In this document: positions 1-9,349 of the stretch, piece after piece
Layout: each line of letters starts with the position of its first letter
Numbering within the stretch: the stretch's first letter is position 1
DNA from: DAMCAP01 sp032059445
GTDB lineage: Bacteria > Bacillota > Clostridia > Oscillospirales > Ruminococcaceae
Direction: 5' to 3'
DNA length: 64,000 nucleotides
Assembly (NCBI GenBank): GCA_032059445.1
Contig: DAMCAP010000009.1
Coordinates: 26,022 to 90,021, forward strand
Notes under the pieces: generated by a model
Databases searched by the model: none
Told to the model about the DNA's origin: nothing
The model's input: only the letters and a program-made list of their open reading frames with translations
Translations under genes and position numbers: made by a program

Positions 1-497
1 CCATCACTGGTGTAAAGCGTGGTGCTAGCGGTCTACCAGGAGAGCTTAAGGGTATGTTTACCGGTACCCGTAAGGTTGGAAGACTGCTCTTAAACAACAA
101 TACAGGTGTATATGGTCATGCCAGCTTCCCTCCTGTACAAGGGCAGCCTGTACCATTGGCTATGCGGCAGGAGGTAAAGGAAGGTCCAGCATTTATCTAT
201 ACAACACTGGAAGGAGCTACCCCTGAGTGCTATAGCATTTGTATTGAAAAGGTAGCGGATGGCGACCTAAACCCTACCAAAAATATGGTAATCCGAATTA
301 CAGATCCCAGACTTCTGGAAAAAACCGGAGGTATCGTACAGGGTATGAGTGGATCACCAATACTGCAAAATAACAAATTGGTAGGAGCAGTTACGCATGT
401 ATTTGTCAATGATCCTACCCGTGGTTATGGTATATTTGCCGAAAACATGGAGAAAAGTGCAAAAGAAGTAGCGTATTCCCTAAAAAAAGCATCTTAA
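1..497 (+). CDS. spoIVB: SpoIVB peptidase (stage IV sporulation protein B), 3' part
   Basis: This is the C-terminal part of the S55-family serine peptidase that is secreted from the forespore and triggers pro-sigma-K processing by cutting SpoIVFA. The frame is open from base 3 to the stop at 495-497, so the start lies before the window. About 164 residues are visible. They include the family stretch LPGELKGMF near the beginning and the nucleophile region GGIVQGMSGSPI, where the Ser of GMSGSP is the expected catalytic serine, followed by LVGAVTHVFVNDPTRGYGIF. The PDZ domain and membrane anchor would be upstream. Its position directly before spo0A is the usual arrangement in Bacillus and Clostridia. 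No clear terminator is visible before spo0A. Confidence 0.95.
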   Translation, partial: ITGVKRGASGLPGELKGMFTGTRKVGRLLLNNNTGVYGHASFPPVQGQPVPLAMRQEVKEGPAFIYTTLEGATPECYSICIEKVADGDLNPTKNMVIRITDPRLLEKTGGIVQGMSGSPILQNNKLVGAVTHVFVNDPTRGYGIFAENMEKSAKEVAYSLKKAS

Positions 498-606
498 AGG
501 AGCATGGTGCTGTAGCAATTTGTGTTTTGATGTGGTATTATTAAATAGTGACGAATCATAAACCCAATTTTTGTAAATAAATATTGCGAAAATTTCTGTA
601 AAACGC

Positions 607-635
607 TTGCAATATATCCCAATATATGGTAATAT
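607..635 (+). promoter_or_regulatory. Sigma-A-like promoter of spo0A
   Basis: TTGCAA at 607-612 and TAATAT at 630-635 are separated by 17 bases, 39 bp before the spo0A start. A 6-of-7 match to the Spo0A box (TGACGAA, in the stretch around 549-555) lies upstream, but one mismatch makes it weak evidence for autoregulation. The promoter is inferred from sequence only. Confidence 0.5.
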
Positions 636-673
636 AGTGTCAAGAAAAGGAAGAAAGGTTTTGAGGATTTGCT

Positions 674-1456
674 ATGAGCATCAAACACAAAGTATTGATT
701 GTAGAAGACAACAAGGAGTTCTGCGCTCAATGTGCAGGCAGATTACGTTCCTTTGGTTTTGATACGTTTACTTCTCCAAAGGACGGCAATAAAGTAGTAG
801 AGCTGATTGCAGAGAATCACCCCTCCGTCGTGCTGATGGATGTATTTATGCCTAGGCTCGATGCGATCGGCGTTATGAAGGCAGTTAAAAGTCTTGGAAT
901 CACCCCGATGCCCTTGTTTATGTTGATGTCTACCTTTGACAACTCTGATCTAGAAAGAGAGCTACTTGCAAATGGCGCAACCTATTATTTCCTAAGGCCC
1001 TTTGATGTGGAATTATTGGTAGAGCGGATTGTACAGGTTGTGTCTCTCAAAAAAGGTTCCCAGCTTGCACTTACACCAATTATAAATTCATCCAAAAGTG
1101 ATGATCTGGAAATGATGATTACTGAGATCATTCATCAAATCGGAGTACCAGCACACATTAAGGGCTATCACTATTTGAGAGAATCCATCATGCTCTCTGT
1201 GCAGGATCCCGAAATCATCAATTCCGTAACTAAGCAGCTATACCCAACTGTTGCAAAGCGATATTCGACCACCTCATCTCGTGTAGAGAGAGCGATTCGT
1301 CATGCGATCGAAGTTGCATGGGATCGTGGAGATGTAGATGTGTTAAACTCTTATTTTGGTTATACCATCCACAATGGCAAAGGCAAGCCCACAAACTCAG
1401 AGTTTATTGCAATGATTTCTGATAGGCTAAGGCTGAAACTAAAAAATAAAGCATAA
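674..1456 (+). CDS. spo0A: Spo0A, sporulation master response regulator
   Basis: Spo0A is the phosphorylated transcription factor that commits the cell to sporulation. The 260 residues fit the family. The receiver domain (about 5-125) has the acidic pair E11-D12 and phosphoacceptor D56 in VLMDVFMP. The C-terminal DNA-binding domain (about 150-258) contains SSRVERAIRHAIEVAW and the end FIAMISDRLRLK. The ATG follows GAGGA at a sensible distance. One oddity: the invariant receiver lysine, normally in KPFD, is R108 here (FLRPFD), which could change phosphorylation or activation. The Thr/Ser switch position is S86. The gene stands alone between its own promoter and a terminator, next to spoIVB as in other spore formers. 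Confidence 0.97.
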   Translation: MSIKHKVLIVEDNKEFCAQCAGRLRSFGFDTFTSPKDGNKVVELIAENHPSVVLMDVFMPRLDAIGVMKAVKSLGITPMPLFMLMSTFDNSDLERELLANGATYYFLRPFDVELLVERIVQVVSLKKGSQLALTPIINSSKSDDLEMMITEIIHQIGVPAHIKGYHYLRESIMLSVQDPEIINSVTKQLYPTVAKRYSTTSSRVERAIRHAIEVAWDRGDVDVLNSYFGYTIHNGKGKPTNSEFIAMISDRLRLKLKNKA

Positions 1457-1466
1457 AGTATAGAAA

Positions 1467-1500
1467 CCCGCTCTCAGAGATGAGGGCGGGTCTTTTATTT
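1467..1500 (+). terminator. Rho-independent terminator after spo0A
   Basis: CCCGCTCTCA and TGAGGGCGGG pair as a 10-bp stem with one G-U pair around a GAGA loop, followed by TCTTTTATTTT. The hairpin starts about 10 bases after the spo0A stop. Confidence 0.9.
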
Positions 1501-1513
1501 TGACGCAAATATA

Positions 1514-1522
1514 TGCTACAAT
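1514..1522 (+). promoter_or_regulatory. Possible extended -10 promoter of addBA
   Basis: TGCTACAAT reads as an extended -10 element (TGn plus TACAAT) just after the spo0A terminator and 40 bp before the addB start. A TTGACG stands only 11 bases upstream, too close for a standard -35, so this rests on the extended -10 alone. Confidence 0.35.
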
Positions 1523-1562
1523 AAGGCTTATAAAGTTCTTGATTGGCGATAAGGAGGTCGGG

Positions 1563-4500
1563 ATGTTACATTTTATTTTAGGGCGCGCTGGCAGCGGTAA
1601 AACCTCCAATCTGCTGGATAAACTATCAGCTTTATCCAAGCAACAAAAAAAATGCATTTTGATGACGCCTGAGCAGGCTTCTTTTGAATATGAAAAAATC
1701 ATATCGTTAAGCGATCAGATTGATGATGCCTATGTAGAAGTGCTGAATTTTACAAGGCTTTCACAGCTGTGCTTTAATACCCTTGGTGGTCCAAAAAAGG
1801 AGCTGATCACTCCGACAGGCAGCTATCTGATGATGAATATTGCACTGGAGGAGATCAAGGACGAGCTTAGCATCTACAAGCGCAATTATCAAGGGCATGG
1901 CTTTATCAGTGCCCTACTCCAGACCTATGAGGAGTGCCGTAATGCCGGAGTCAGCCCAGAGCAGCTGTCAAATTTTTCTTTTGAGCTGGGTGAGGGCTTG
2001 TTAAAAGAAAAGAGCTTTGAGCTTTCCCTCATTTTTGATACATATCGTGCGATCCTAGCCCAAAGCCATGTGGACCCCAGTGATATTTTGGAGATTGCTG
2101 GCGAGAAGCTAAAAGGCAGTGCGTATTTCGACGGGGTTACGGTGCTGTTTGACGGTTTTAGCGGCTTCTCAGCACTGCAATACCGTATCATCGAAACAAT
2201 GCTTGTAGGCGCAGCTGACGTATATTTTACTCTCTGCTGTGATTGGGAGGATCAAAGCAACGAAACTTTTGCGACTGCGATGGCTACTCATGATCGCTTG
2301 ACCCGCCTGGCAGCGGCTTCTTCGGTAGCTATTGGCAGCACAGAGGTACTGGGTGCTCCCAAGCGCCCTACATCACCTCAGATCAGGCAGCTAGAGGAGC
2401 TGCTTTGCGGGCAAAGGAATGAACCATCAGCACAGGGCGAGCAGGTGCAATTTTATGCTGCTCAGAGCTGCTACGATGAGCTGGAGTGGGTCTGCTCTAA
2501 AATCAGTCAGTTGATACGGGCAGGGAAATGCCGCTATAAGGATATTGCGGTGATCCCCCGAAGCCTTGATCGCTATTCTGCCGCCATTGAGCGGATTTTT
2601 GATAAATATGGCATCTGCTATTATCTTGACTCCCCACGTGTTGTGCGCTCACAGGTAGTGGTCAAGTGGCTACTGCTTGCGGCAGAAATCGGCGCTCGTG
2701 GCTGTGATACCGAGCTGATGCTGGAGTTTATGAAGTCGCCGATGCTGCGGCTGTCACCCCGTTTGATCGCTGAGGTGGAGAATTACTGCTACATCTGGTC
2801 GGTGCGTGGGCAGGGCTGGAAGCAGCCCTTTGTCAATCATCCCGACGGCTTGGTAGAGGGGATGGATGACAGGACAAGGGATCGGCTTGCGGCGATTGAA
2901 AGCTGCCGAATACATATCATGGAGCTGTTAAAGCCATTCTTAGATAAAGATAGCATCTGGGATGGCAAGAGCTTTGCGACAGCCTTATATCAGCTTTTTA
3001 GCCCTTCTACAGAGAGTCATCGTGAGGTCTTTGCCCGGGAGCGGGGCAAGAAGAAATGCTATCACATCAAGGGCAGGTCACCATCACAGCGGCCTCAGGA
3101 GCTGCGCTTGATTTCGATCAAAGGTATATTGGATAGGGGCAAGAAAAAGCGTTTTCGTCTATCTGCCGCCAAGGAGAACCTGCTTGCCTACGCAGGTTAT
3201 CTGGTAAGCACCAATGCAATGACTGCTATAGAGGCTAAGGTGTTTTTGGAGGAGCAGTCGATGCTCTGGGGGCAGATCTGTGAAGTGTTGGATCTTTTTG
3301 CCGAGCTTCTGGGTGGAGTAAAGATCAGCAAGCGTAAGCTTCTGGAGCTGTTAGAGCTCAGCTTTAGCACGCTGGAGCTGACAGCTGTACCCCACACCCT
3401 TGATCAGGTGCAGATCGGCACAGCAGACCGCATACGCACCATCGATACCAAAGCAGTGTTTATCATCGGGGCGGTAGAGGGGGAATACCCGCTGCTTGCT
3501 TCTGCTGGGGGCTTATTTAGCGATGCCGACCGACGGCGCATGGAGCAACAGGGAGTAGAGCTCTATGGTGACAGCGATGAGCTCTCTGCCAAGGAGCGGA
3601 TGTTTTGCTATCAGGCGGTAGCCTGCGCCAGTGAATATGTATTTTTTAGCTACCCCAAAAACCGCACGGGGGATCAGGGCTTGCCTCCCTCGGTGCTATA
3701 CTCCACGCCCTTTGAGGTCTTTGGCTGCGGGGGGGACATGGATGGCAACATTTTAGGTCGGGTGATCAACCCCGCAACTGCCGCCTACCAACTAGCCTGT
3801 GCTTTTGGGGAGGCAGGAGTGCTTACCGATACGCTAAAAGCGTATTTTACACAGCAGGGGGATCAGAGCATCCCAGAGCTGCTAGAGCACAGCCGTGCAA
3901 AGCCCAAATATATCATCAGCGATCAATCCCTCACCCGAAGGCTATATGGAGCGGAGCTGCGGGTTTCTCCTACAAAGATTGATCGCTTCAACAGTTGCCC
4001 CTTCTCTTACTTTGTTAGTGACGGTCTACGGCTACGCCCCCGCCAAAAGGCGGAGCTAAACCCTCTCCAGAGTGGCTCGGTGGTGCATATGGCGCTAGAG
4101 CGGATCGTAAAGGCTTATGGCAGCAAAGGCTTGCTAGAGGTGCCTGAAGAGGAGCTGAGAGCGGCAATTGACAATGTCATACGTGAGTATCTGCAAGGCA
4201 GGCTGGAGGACGCTGACAGCCTATCTAAACGAAACCAGTACTTGTTTATGCGCCTTAGCGATAGCATATATGAGCTGCTGCGCAGACTGGGTGAAGAATT
4301 TGCCCAGAGTAGCTTTGAGCCCGCATATTTTGAGATGCCTATTGATGGCAGCGGCGATGCAGTGCCTATTACAGTGGACACGGTGGATGGTATGAGCATT
4401 ACGGTGGTAGGGACTGTCGACCGTGTGGATATAGCCGAGATCAAGGGTGAGAAGTATGTGAGAGTTGTGGATTATAAATCTGGCGGGAAGAAGTTTAAGC

Positions 4501-5054
4501 TCAGCGACGTATTTTATGGGCTAAATATGCAGATGTTGATTTATCTCTTTGCCATCTGGAAGGGTGGCAGGGGAGAGCTGGAGGATACACTGCCCGCCGG
4601 AGTGCTGTATATGCCAAATCTTGCGAAATACCACAGCGTGGAGCGCAATGACACGATGGATAAGCTAAAGCGGCAGAAGGACAAGCATTATCGTATGAAT
4701 GGTTTGATCCTCGATGACCCACAGGTGATTGAAGCGATGGATGTAAACGCCAGCGGGATCTTCATCCCACAGCGCACTGCTCGCTCGGCAGGCAGCTTCA
4801 TGGCGCTGGAGCATCTGGGCAGGCTTTGTGGCAAGGTGGAGGAGCAGATCAAGACCATGGCGGAGGAGATCATCAAAGGCAGGGCAGAGGCGATGCCTAC
4901 GGTATCGGCTACTCAGTCACCCTGCGGATATTGCGTGTATTTTGACATCTGCGGCTTTGAAGAGGGGGATGCCATCCGCCATCAGGTAGATGTGAGCATC
5001 AGCAAGGTGCTGGATATAGAGGGAGCAGAGGAGGTGGAGCAGGATGAGCAATAA
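1563..5054 (+). CDS. addB: ATP-dependent helicase/nuclease subunit AddB
   Basis: AddB is the non-translocating subunit of the AddAB helicase-nuclease, the Firmicute counterpart of RecBCD in double-strand break repair. The 1163-residue length is typical. The start is the ATG at 1563, preceded by AAGGAGG; it gives the classic beginning MLHFILGRAGSGKT with the P-loop. An in-frame TTG at 1500 lies inside the promoter region and is rejected. The C-terminal RecB-like nuclease domain shows VVDYKSGGKKF near residue 969. Cysteines for the structural 4Fe-4S cluster are visible as CPFSYF near 810 and CGYCVYFDIC near the C-terminus. addA follows with an 11-bp overlap, so the subunits are translationally coupled. 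Confidence 0.97.
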   Translation: MLHFILGRAGSGKTSNLLDKLSALSKQQKKCILMTPEQASFEYEKIISLSDQIDDAYVEVLNFTRLSQLCFNTLGGPKKELITPTGSYLMMNIALEEIKDELSIYKRNYQGHGFISALLQTYEECRNAGVSPEQLSNFSFELGEGLLKEKSFELSLIFDTYRAILAQSHVDPSDILEIAGEKLKGSAYFDGVTVLFDGFSGFSALQYRIIETMLVGAADVYFTLCCDWEDQSNETFATAMATHDRLTRLAAASSVAIGSTEVLGAPKRPTSPQIRQLEELLCGQRNEPSAQGEQVQFYAAQSCYDELEWVCSKISQLIRAGKCRYKDIAVIPRSLDRYSAAIERIFDKYGICYYLDSPRVVRSQVVVKWLLLAAEIGARGCDTELMLEFMKSPMLRLSPRLIAEVENYCYIWSVRGQGWKQPFVNHPDGLVEGMDDRTRDRLAAIESCRIHIMELLKPFLDKDSIWDGKSFATALYQLFSPSTESHREVFARERGKKKCYHIKGRSPSQRPQELRLISIKGILDRGKKKRFRLSAAKENLLAYAGYLVSTNAMTAIEAKVFLEEQSMLWGQICEVLDLFAELLGGVKISKRKLLELLELSFSTLELTAVPHTLDQVQIGTADRIRTIDTKAVFIIGAVEGEYPLLASAGGLFSDADRRRMEQQGVELYGDSDELSAKERMFCYQAVACASEYVFFSYPKNRTGDQGLPPSVLYSTPFEVFGCGGDMDGNILGRVINPATAAYQLACAFGEAGVLTDTLKAYFTQQGDQSIPELLEHSRAKPKYIISDQSLTRRLYGAELRVSPTKIDRFNSCPFSYFVSDGLRLRPRQKAELNPLQSGSVVHMALERIVKAYGSKGLLEVPEEELRAAIDNVIREYLQGRLEDADSLSKRNQYLFMRLSDSIYELLRRLGEEFAQSSFEPAYFEMPIDGSGDAVPITVDTVDGMSITVVGTVDRVDIAEIKGEKYVRVVDYKSGGKKFKLSDVFYGLNMQMLIYLFAIWKGGRGELEDTLPAGVLYMPNLAKYHSVERNDTMDKLKRQKDKHYRMNGLILDDPQVIEAMDVNASGIFIPQRTARSAGSFMALEHLGRLCGKVEEQIKTMAEEIIKGRAEAMPTVSATQSPCGYCVYFDICGFEEGDAIRHQVDVSISKVLDIEGAEEVEQDEQ

Positions 5055-8000
5055 GATACGCTGGACAATCCCTCAGCAGGATGCAATCTCAGCCAGAGGG
5101 GGCACCCTGCTGATCTCAGCTGCGGCTGGTAGCGGCAAGACTGCGGTGCTCTCTCAGCGGGCGGTGGAGCGGATGCTAGATCGTGAGCAGCCCATCGATG
5201 CCGACAGATTGTTGGTGGCAACTTTCTCCAAGGCAGCAGCCAAGGAGATGCGCCATAGGATCATTACGAAGCTCAATGAAGCAATCGAGCAATATCCCTC
5301 GGACCCTGCTCCCCGACGCCAGAGGCAGCTGGTGGAGCGAGCGCAAATCTCCACCATCCATTCCTTTTGCCTTGAGCTGATCCGCCAAAACTTCCAGTTG
5401 GCAGGGGTTTCCCCAAACTTCCGAGTGGGGGAAACGGTGGAAATCGAGGAGCTGCTGGAAGATACTCTTGCAGAGCTCCTTGAGGAGCGTTATAGCAGTA
5501 GATCACCTATCTACCTGCAATTGGTGGAGCTGCTAAGCAGCGGGAAGAACGATAGCAATCTTTCGCGCACAGTATTAGAGACTTATGAGTTTCTACGCTC
5601 CTTGCCTTTTTATCGCCAGTGGGCAGAGCAGCGGCTGGCACTTTACCGGCCTCAGCCCATCGGTGAGAGCATATGGGGGCAAGAGGTGATCGCCTATATT
5701 TGGGAGGCGGTGCAGTATGGGCTTGCTTTGGTAGAGCAAGGCTTACAGGTGATTAGCAGCGATGAGGCGCTGGAAGCCTCTTATAAGCCAGCTTTTATGG
5801 GAGATAGGGTTTTCCTCGAGTTACTATCAATAAGCCTCAAAAAAGGGGATTGGGATGGCGCTGCGCTGCGTGCGAAGAGCTTTAGCCATGTAAGCCTTGG
5901 CAGAAAGAAGGTAAGTGACGAAGCGAGCAAGGAGCATGCCAAAGAAATCAGAGATCGCATCAAGGAGCTAGTCGCCAAGATCCGAGATTCCTTAATGGTA
6001 TGTACTCAAGAGGAGTTTCAGGAGGACATTGCAGATCTGCTACCAAAGGTAACCGAGCTCTTTGATCTGGTGCTGGAGTTTGATCAGCGAGTTACCCTTC
6101 GGAAGCGTGAGCTTGCCATCCTTGATTATAGTGACCTGGAGCAGCTAAGCTTGGAGCTGCTGGTAGGCTGTAGGCAGGGCACAGAGCAGTATTACCCCAC
6201 TACTATTGCAAAGGAGCTCGCTGCCCAGTTTGATGAGATCATGGTAGATGAATGTCAGGACATCAATATGGTGCAGGAGATGATCTTTAAGGCGATTTCT
6301 AATGGTAGCAATTTATTTTACGTAGGAGATGTCAAGCAGAGCATCTATGGGTTTCGCCAGGCAATGCCCCAGCTTTTTATCGATAAGCTAGATAGCTACT
6401 CGCCATATAATGGCACAAGTTACCCCGCAAAAATCATCCTGCGGGATAACTTCCGCAGCCGTCGGGAGGTAACAGAGCCCATTAACCTGATCTTTACCAT
6501 GATCATGAGCAGGCGGATTGGTGGCATCGATTACACCCCTGAGGATTATGTAAACTCTGCCGCAGAGTTCCCCTCCTCCAAGGATTGTGGCTGGGAGCTT
6601 CACCTCCTTGATAAAAAGGACTTGGAAGGGGATATGGTGTCTCATGAGCAGGAGGCAGCCTATGTGGCAACTTTGGTCAGCAACATGCTGCATCAAAGGA
6701 TGAAGGTCAACTCTCCACAGGGATTGCGCCCCATCGAGCCGGGGGATATCTGCATCCTGCTGCGCTCCCCCAAGAGTGTGATTGAGTATTATCGCAAGGC
6801 CTTTGCGGGGGTGGGGGTACAGAGTGCTATCGATGTAGGCGGAGAGTTCCTTACTACCTTAGAGATCAGAGCGATGCTCAACCTCCTAAAGGCCATCGAT
6901 AACCCCCTCTTGGATGTAGAATTGGCAGGAGCCATGCTTTCACCAATCTTTGGGTTTACGGCAGAGGAGCTGGCTGCAATACGCTTGTTGCGCCGCCGAG
7001 GGGCCTTTTACAATTCGATAAGGTATGATACCTCCGCAAAGACTGTGCAGTTTGCTGCTGCACTGACAAGGTTTCGGCAGCTTGCCTCTTCAAAATCGGT
7101 TACACAGCTAATCGCCACAATCTATCAAGACACTTTATTTGATCTGCGAGTTAGAGCAATGCAGGGTGGCGAGCAGCGCTATGCAAACCTGATGCTATTT
7201 GCCGAGTATATCGAAGGGTTTGAAAAACGTGGAGTCAGAGGCTTATCTGGTGTGATCAAGACCTTTGAGAATATGCGGGTGCGTGGGAAGGATCTGGAGC
7301 CAGCTGTGGTGTCGGGGAGTGCCAATGCAGTGACGATTATGAGCATCCATAAATCAAAGGGCTTGGAGTTCCCCGTGGTGATTCTGGCAAATGCTGCAGG
7401 GCGTTTTAATAAAACCGACCTGATCTCTAACACCATGCTAGATAGCGATATGGGCTTTGCATGTGTGCGGCGTGACCCACTGCTCAAAAAGCAGTTCCCC
7501 ACCTTGCCTCTGGTGGCGGCACGGATCAAAAACACCACCCAGCTTCTTTCGGAGGAGATGCGACTCTTGTATGTAGCCCTCACCCGAGCCAAAGAAAAGA
7601 TGATTGTCACCGCTTCGATCAATAAGCCTACAGAGTTTGTGCCTAGGCTGTGGTGCGATATCGATCAGGGGCGGCTGCCTGCCTATACCGTGAGGGATCA
7701 AAGCAGCTATATAGAGTGGATCATGTCTTGCATTTTACATATGCCTGGCGTGGCACAATCTTTGATGCAGGGGTGGGATTATACCGACCCTCATATGAAG
7801 GTGATCTTTGCCAAGCGCATGCCACCAGTACAAAAGGGCGAGGAAGCACTGGAAACGCAAAGAGAGCCACAAAAGATAGATGAGGCTCTGCTGGCACAGA
7901 TTACTGCTCAGTGCAGCTTTGCATACCCTTACCCAAAGGCGACCACTGCGCCCACCAAGCTATCGGTATCGGAGCTTGCGAAGGATCATGGGCAGCGCAG

Positions 8001-8550
8001 GATGTTTACCCAGACTCCTAAGTTTGTTTTAAACGAGGAATTAAGCCCTGCTGAGCGGGGTAGTGCAGTGCATCTGTATATGCAGTTTTGTAGGCTTGAT
8101 CAGGCTGCTGCCGACCCTGCGGCAGAGCTTACCCGTATGGGAGAAATGGGGATATTGACCCCCAGACAGGTAAGAGCGGTGGATCTAGAGAAGATCGAGC
8201 GGTTTTTTGAGAGCAATTTGTGGCAAACTATCCGCTCGGCTCATAAATTGCTTCGAGAGTATAAGTTTATCTCGCCGGCCCGCAATCAGGATATAGGAGA
8301 GTATACCTTGGCAGAGGATGGTGAGCCAACCATGTTGCAGGGTATCGCCGATATGATCGTGATCCGCGACAACAAGGCTACTTTGATCGACTTTAAAACC
8401 GACCGCATTTCTTCTCCAAGCCGACTGGCTGAAGCCTATCGTCGCCAGCTTGTGATCTATCGGGATATGATTAAAAGTGATCTTGGCCTTGAGGTAGAAG
8501 GGGCTTATCTTTATTCCTTTCATATGGATCGAGAAGTTCAGGTGTTTTAG
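5044..8550 (+). CDS. addA: ATP-dependent helicase/nuclease subunit AddA
   Basis: AddA is the UvrD-like 3'-5' helicase and nuclease subunit of AddAB. The 1168 residues contain motif I (AAAGSGKTAVLSQR, from about residue 22), the Walker B-like stretch MVDECQDINMVQ near 400, YVGDVKQSIYGFRQ, MSIHKSKGLEFPVV near 765 and LLYVALTRAKEKM. The C-terminal nuclease motif LIDFKTDRI lies near 1115. The ATG at 5044 sits inside the end of addB, with the GGAGGTGGAGC stretch as ribosome site. It ends 43 bp before the HAD phosphatase gene. Confidence 0.97.
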   Translation: MSNKIRWTIPQQDAISARGGTLLISAAAGSGKTAVLSQRAVERMLDREQPIDADRLLVATFSKAAAKEMRHRIITKLNEAIEQYPSDPAPRRQRQLVERAQISTIHSFCLELIRQNFQLAGVSPNFRVGETVEIEELLEDTLAELLEERYSSRSPIYLQLVELLSSGKNDSNLSRTVLETYEFLRSLPFYRQWAEQRLALYRPQPIGESIWGQEVIAYIWEAVQYGLALVEQGLQVISSDEALEASYKPAFMGDRVFLELLSISLKKGDWDGAALRAKSFSHVSLGRKKVSDEASKEHAKEIRDRIKELVAKIRDSLMVCTQEEFQEDIADLLPKVTELFDLVLEFDQRVTLRKRELAILDYSDLEQLSLELLVGCRQGTEQYYPTTIAKELAAQFDEIMVDECQDINMVQEMIFKAISNGSNLFYVGDVKQSIYGFRQAMPQLFIDKLDSYSPYNGTSYPAKIILRDNFRSRREVTEPINLIFTMIMSRRIGGIDYTPEDYVNSAAEFPSSKDCGWELHLLDKKDLEGDMVSHEQEAAYVATLVSNMLHQRMKVNSPQGLRPIEPGDICILLRSPKSVIEYYRKAFAGVGVQSAIDVGGEFLTTLEIRAMLNLLKAIDNPLLDVELAGAMLSPIFGFTAEELAAIRLLRRRGAFYNSIRYDTSAKTVQFAAALTRFRQLASSKSVTQLIATIYQDTLFDLRVRAMQGGEQRYANLMLFAEYIEGFEKRGVRGLSGVIKTFENMRVRGKDLEPAVVSGSANAVTIMSIHKSKGLEFPVVILANAAGRFNKTDLISNTMLDSDMGFACVRRDPLLKKQFPTLPLVAARIKNTTQLLSEEMRLLYVALTRAKEKMIVTASINKPTEFVPRLWCDIDQGRLPAYTVRDQSSYIEWIMSCILHMPGVAQSLMQGWDYTDPHMKVIFAKRMPPVQKGEEALETQREPQKIDEALLAQITAQCSFAYPYPKATTAPTKLSVSELAKDHGQRRMFTQTPKFVLNEELSPAERGSAVHLYMQFCRLDQAAADPAAELTRMGEMGILTPRQVRAVDLEKIERFFESNLWQTIRSAHKLLREYKFISPARNQDIGEYTLAEDGEPTMLQGIADMIVIRDNKATLIDFKTDRISSPSRLAEAYRRQLVIYRDMIKSDLGLEVEGAYLYSFHMDREVQVF

Positions 8551-8593
8551 TTTGCAAAAAACATGGGAGTTACCCTTTAGAAAGGAATACATA

Positions 8594-9235
8594 ATGATAA
8601 AGCTCGCATGCTTTGATTTGGATGATACACTTACGCGGGGGATTCATTCGGTCATGCTCCTTTGTATACTAAATGATCAGCTGGAGCAGCTCTTGGAGAT
8701 TGAAAAGCTTGAGCACGATGGGAGCTTGCATTGGGTGGAAGCAGACTATCATAAAGCAGCCCTGATAAAAGGATTGCCTGTAGTCGGCCTTGTTGAGGGC
8801 TTTATAAACAACATGAAATCGCTGCAAAATATTGCACCCACAATTGCTGCACTTAAAAAATGTGGTATGAGCTGCATTGTCATTACGGCAGGGCCTAAAC
8901 AGGTTACAGAGATAGCCAAGAATCTATGGGGCTTTGATGCAGCTTATGGTAGCGATTATGAGGTTGTGGATGGAGTGTTTACAGGTAGGATCATCGAGCA
9001 TCTAGGCGACAAAGGTAAGCTTGACTGCCTACTTACACATTGCAAAAATAACGGCTTGTCACCAAAAGACTGCATTGCAATTGGAGATGGCTCTAGCGAC
9101 ATACCGTTGTTTGAGGGTTGTGGGTATTCTCTTGCGCTCAATGCTGCCCCAGTAGCGAAACAAAAGGCAGTTTGCTTTGTTGATACTAATGATTTGGCGG
9201 ATATTTTGCCTTATATTATTAAGGATCAGGTTTAA
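8594..9235 (+). CDS. HAD-family phosphatase, phosphoserine phosphatase-like (subclass IB)
   Basis: This is a 213-residue hydrolase of the haloacid dehalogenase superfamily. Motif I is FDLDDTLTRG at about residue 6, with nucleophile Asp8 and general acid Asp10; motif II is the Thr in VITAGPKQ; motif IV is IGDGSSDIPLFEG near 165. The cap of about 70 residues between motifs I and II places it with SerB-like subclass IB enzymes, which hydrolyse small phosphomonoesters. The true substrate cannot be read from sequence. The ATG at 8594 after AGAAAGGA is chosen over an in-frame upstream codon at 8552. It lies 43 bp after addA and may be cotranscribed with it. Confidence 0.85.
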   Translation: MIKLACFDLDDTLTRGIHSVMLLCILNDQLEQLLEIEKLEHDGSLHWVEADYHKAALIKGLPVVGLVEGFINNMKSLQNIAPTIAALKKCGMSCIVITAGPKQVTEIAKNLWGFDAAYGSDYEVVDGVFTGRIIEHLGDKGKLDCLLTHCKNNGLSPKDCIAIGDGSSDIPLFEGCGYSLALNAAPVAKQKAVCFVDTNDLADILPYIIKDQV

Positions 9236-9246
9236 TAATATGAAAC

Positions 9247-9275
9247 TTGCTTTTGTAAGGGTAATGGGTTACAAT
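9247..9275 (+). promoter_or_regulatory. Upstream promoter of the infC operon (P1)
   Basis: TTGCTT at 9247-9252 and TACAAT at 9270-9275 with a 17-base spacer, just after the HAD gene. It would start transcripts about 70 bp before the stronger P2. Confidence 0.4.
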
Positions 9276-9314
9276 AGTATAAGGCTGGATCCGCTTGCCT
9301 TTATAAATAAGTTG

Positions 9315-9343
9315 TTGACAAAGTAAGCGGATGCTGGTATAAT
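9315..9343 (+). promoter_or_regulatory. Main consensus promoter of infC-rpmI-rplT (P2)
   Basis: A perfect TTGACA (9315-9320), 17-base spacer and perfect TATAAT (9338-9343). This is the best sigma-A promoter in the window and fits a highly expressed ribosomal operon. A perfect 8-bp inverted repeat (ATCCGCTT at 9289-9296, AAGCGGAT at 9325-9332) flanks the -35. Confidence 0.85.
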
Positions 9344-9349
9344 ACATTA

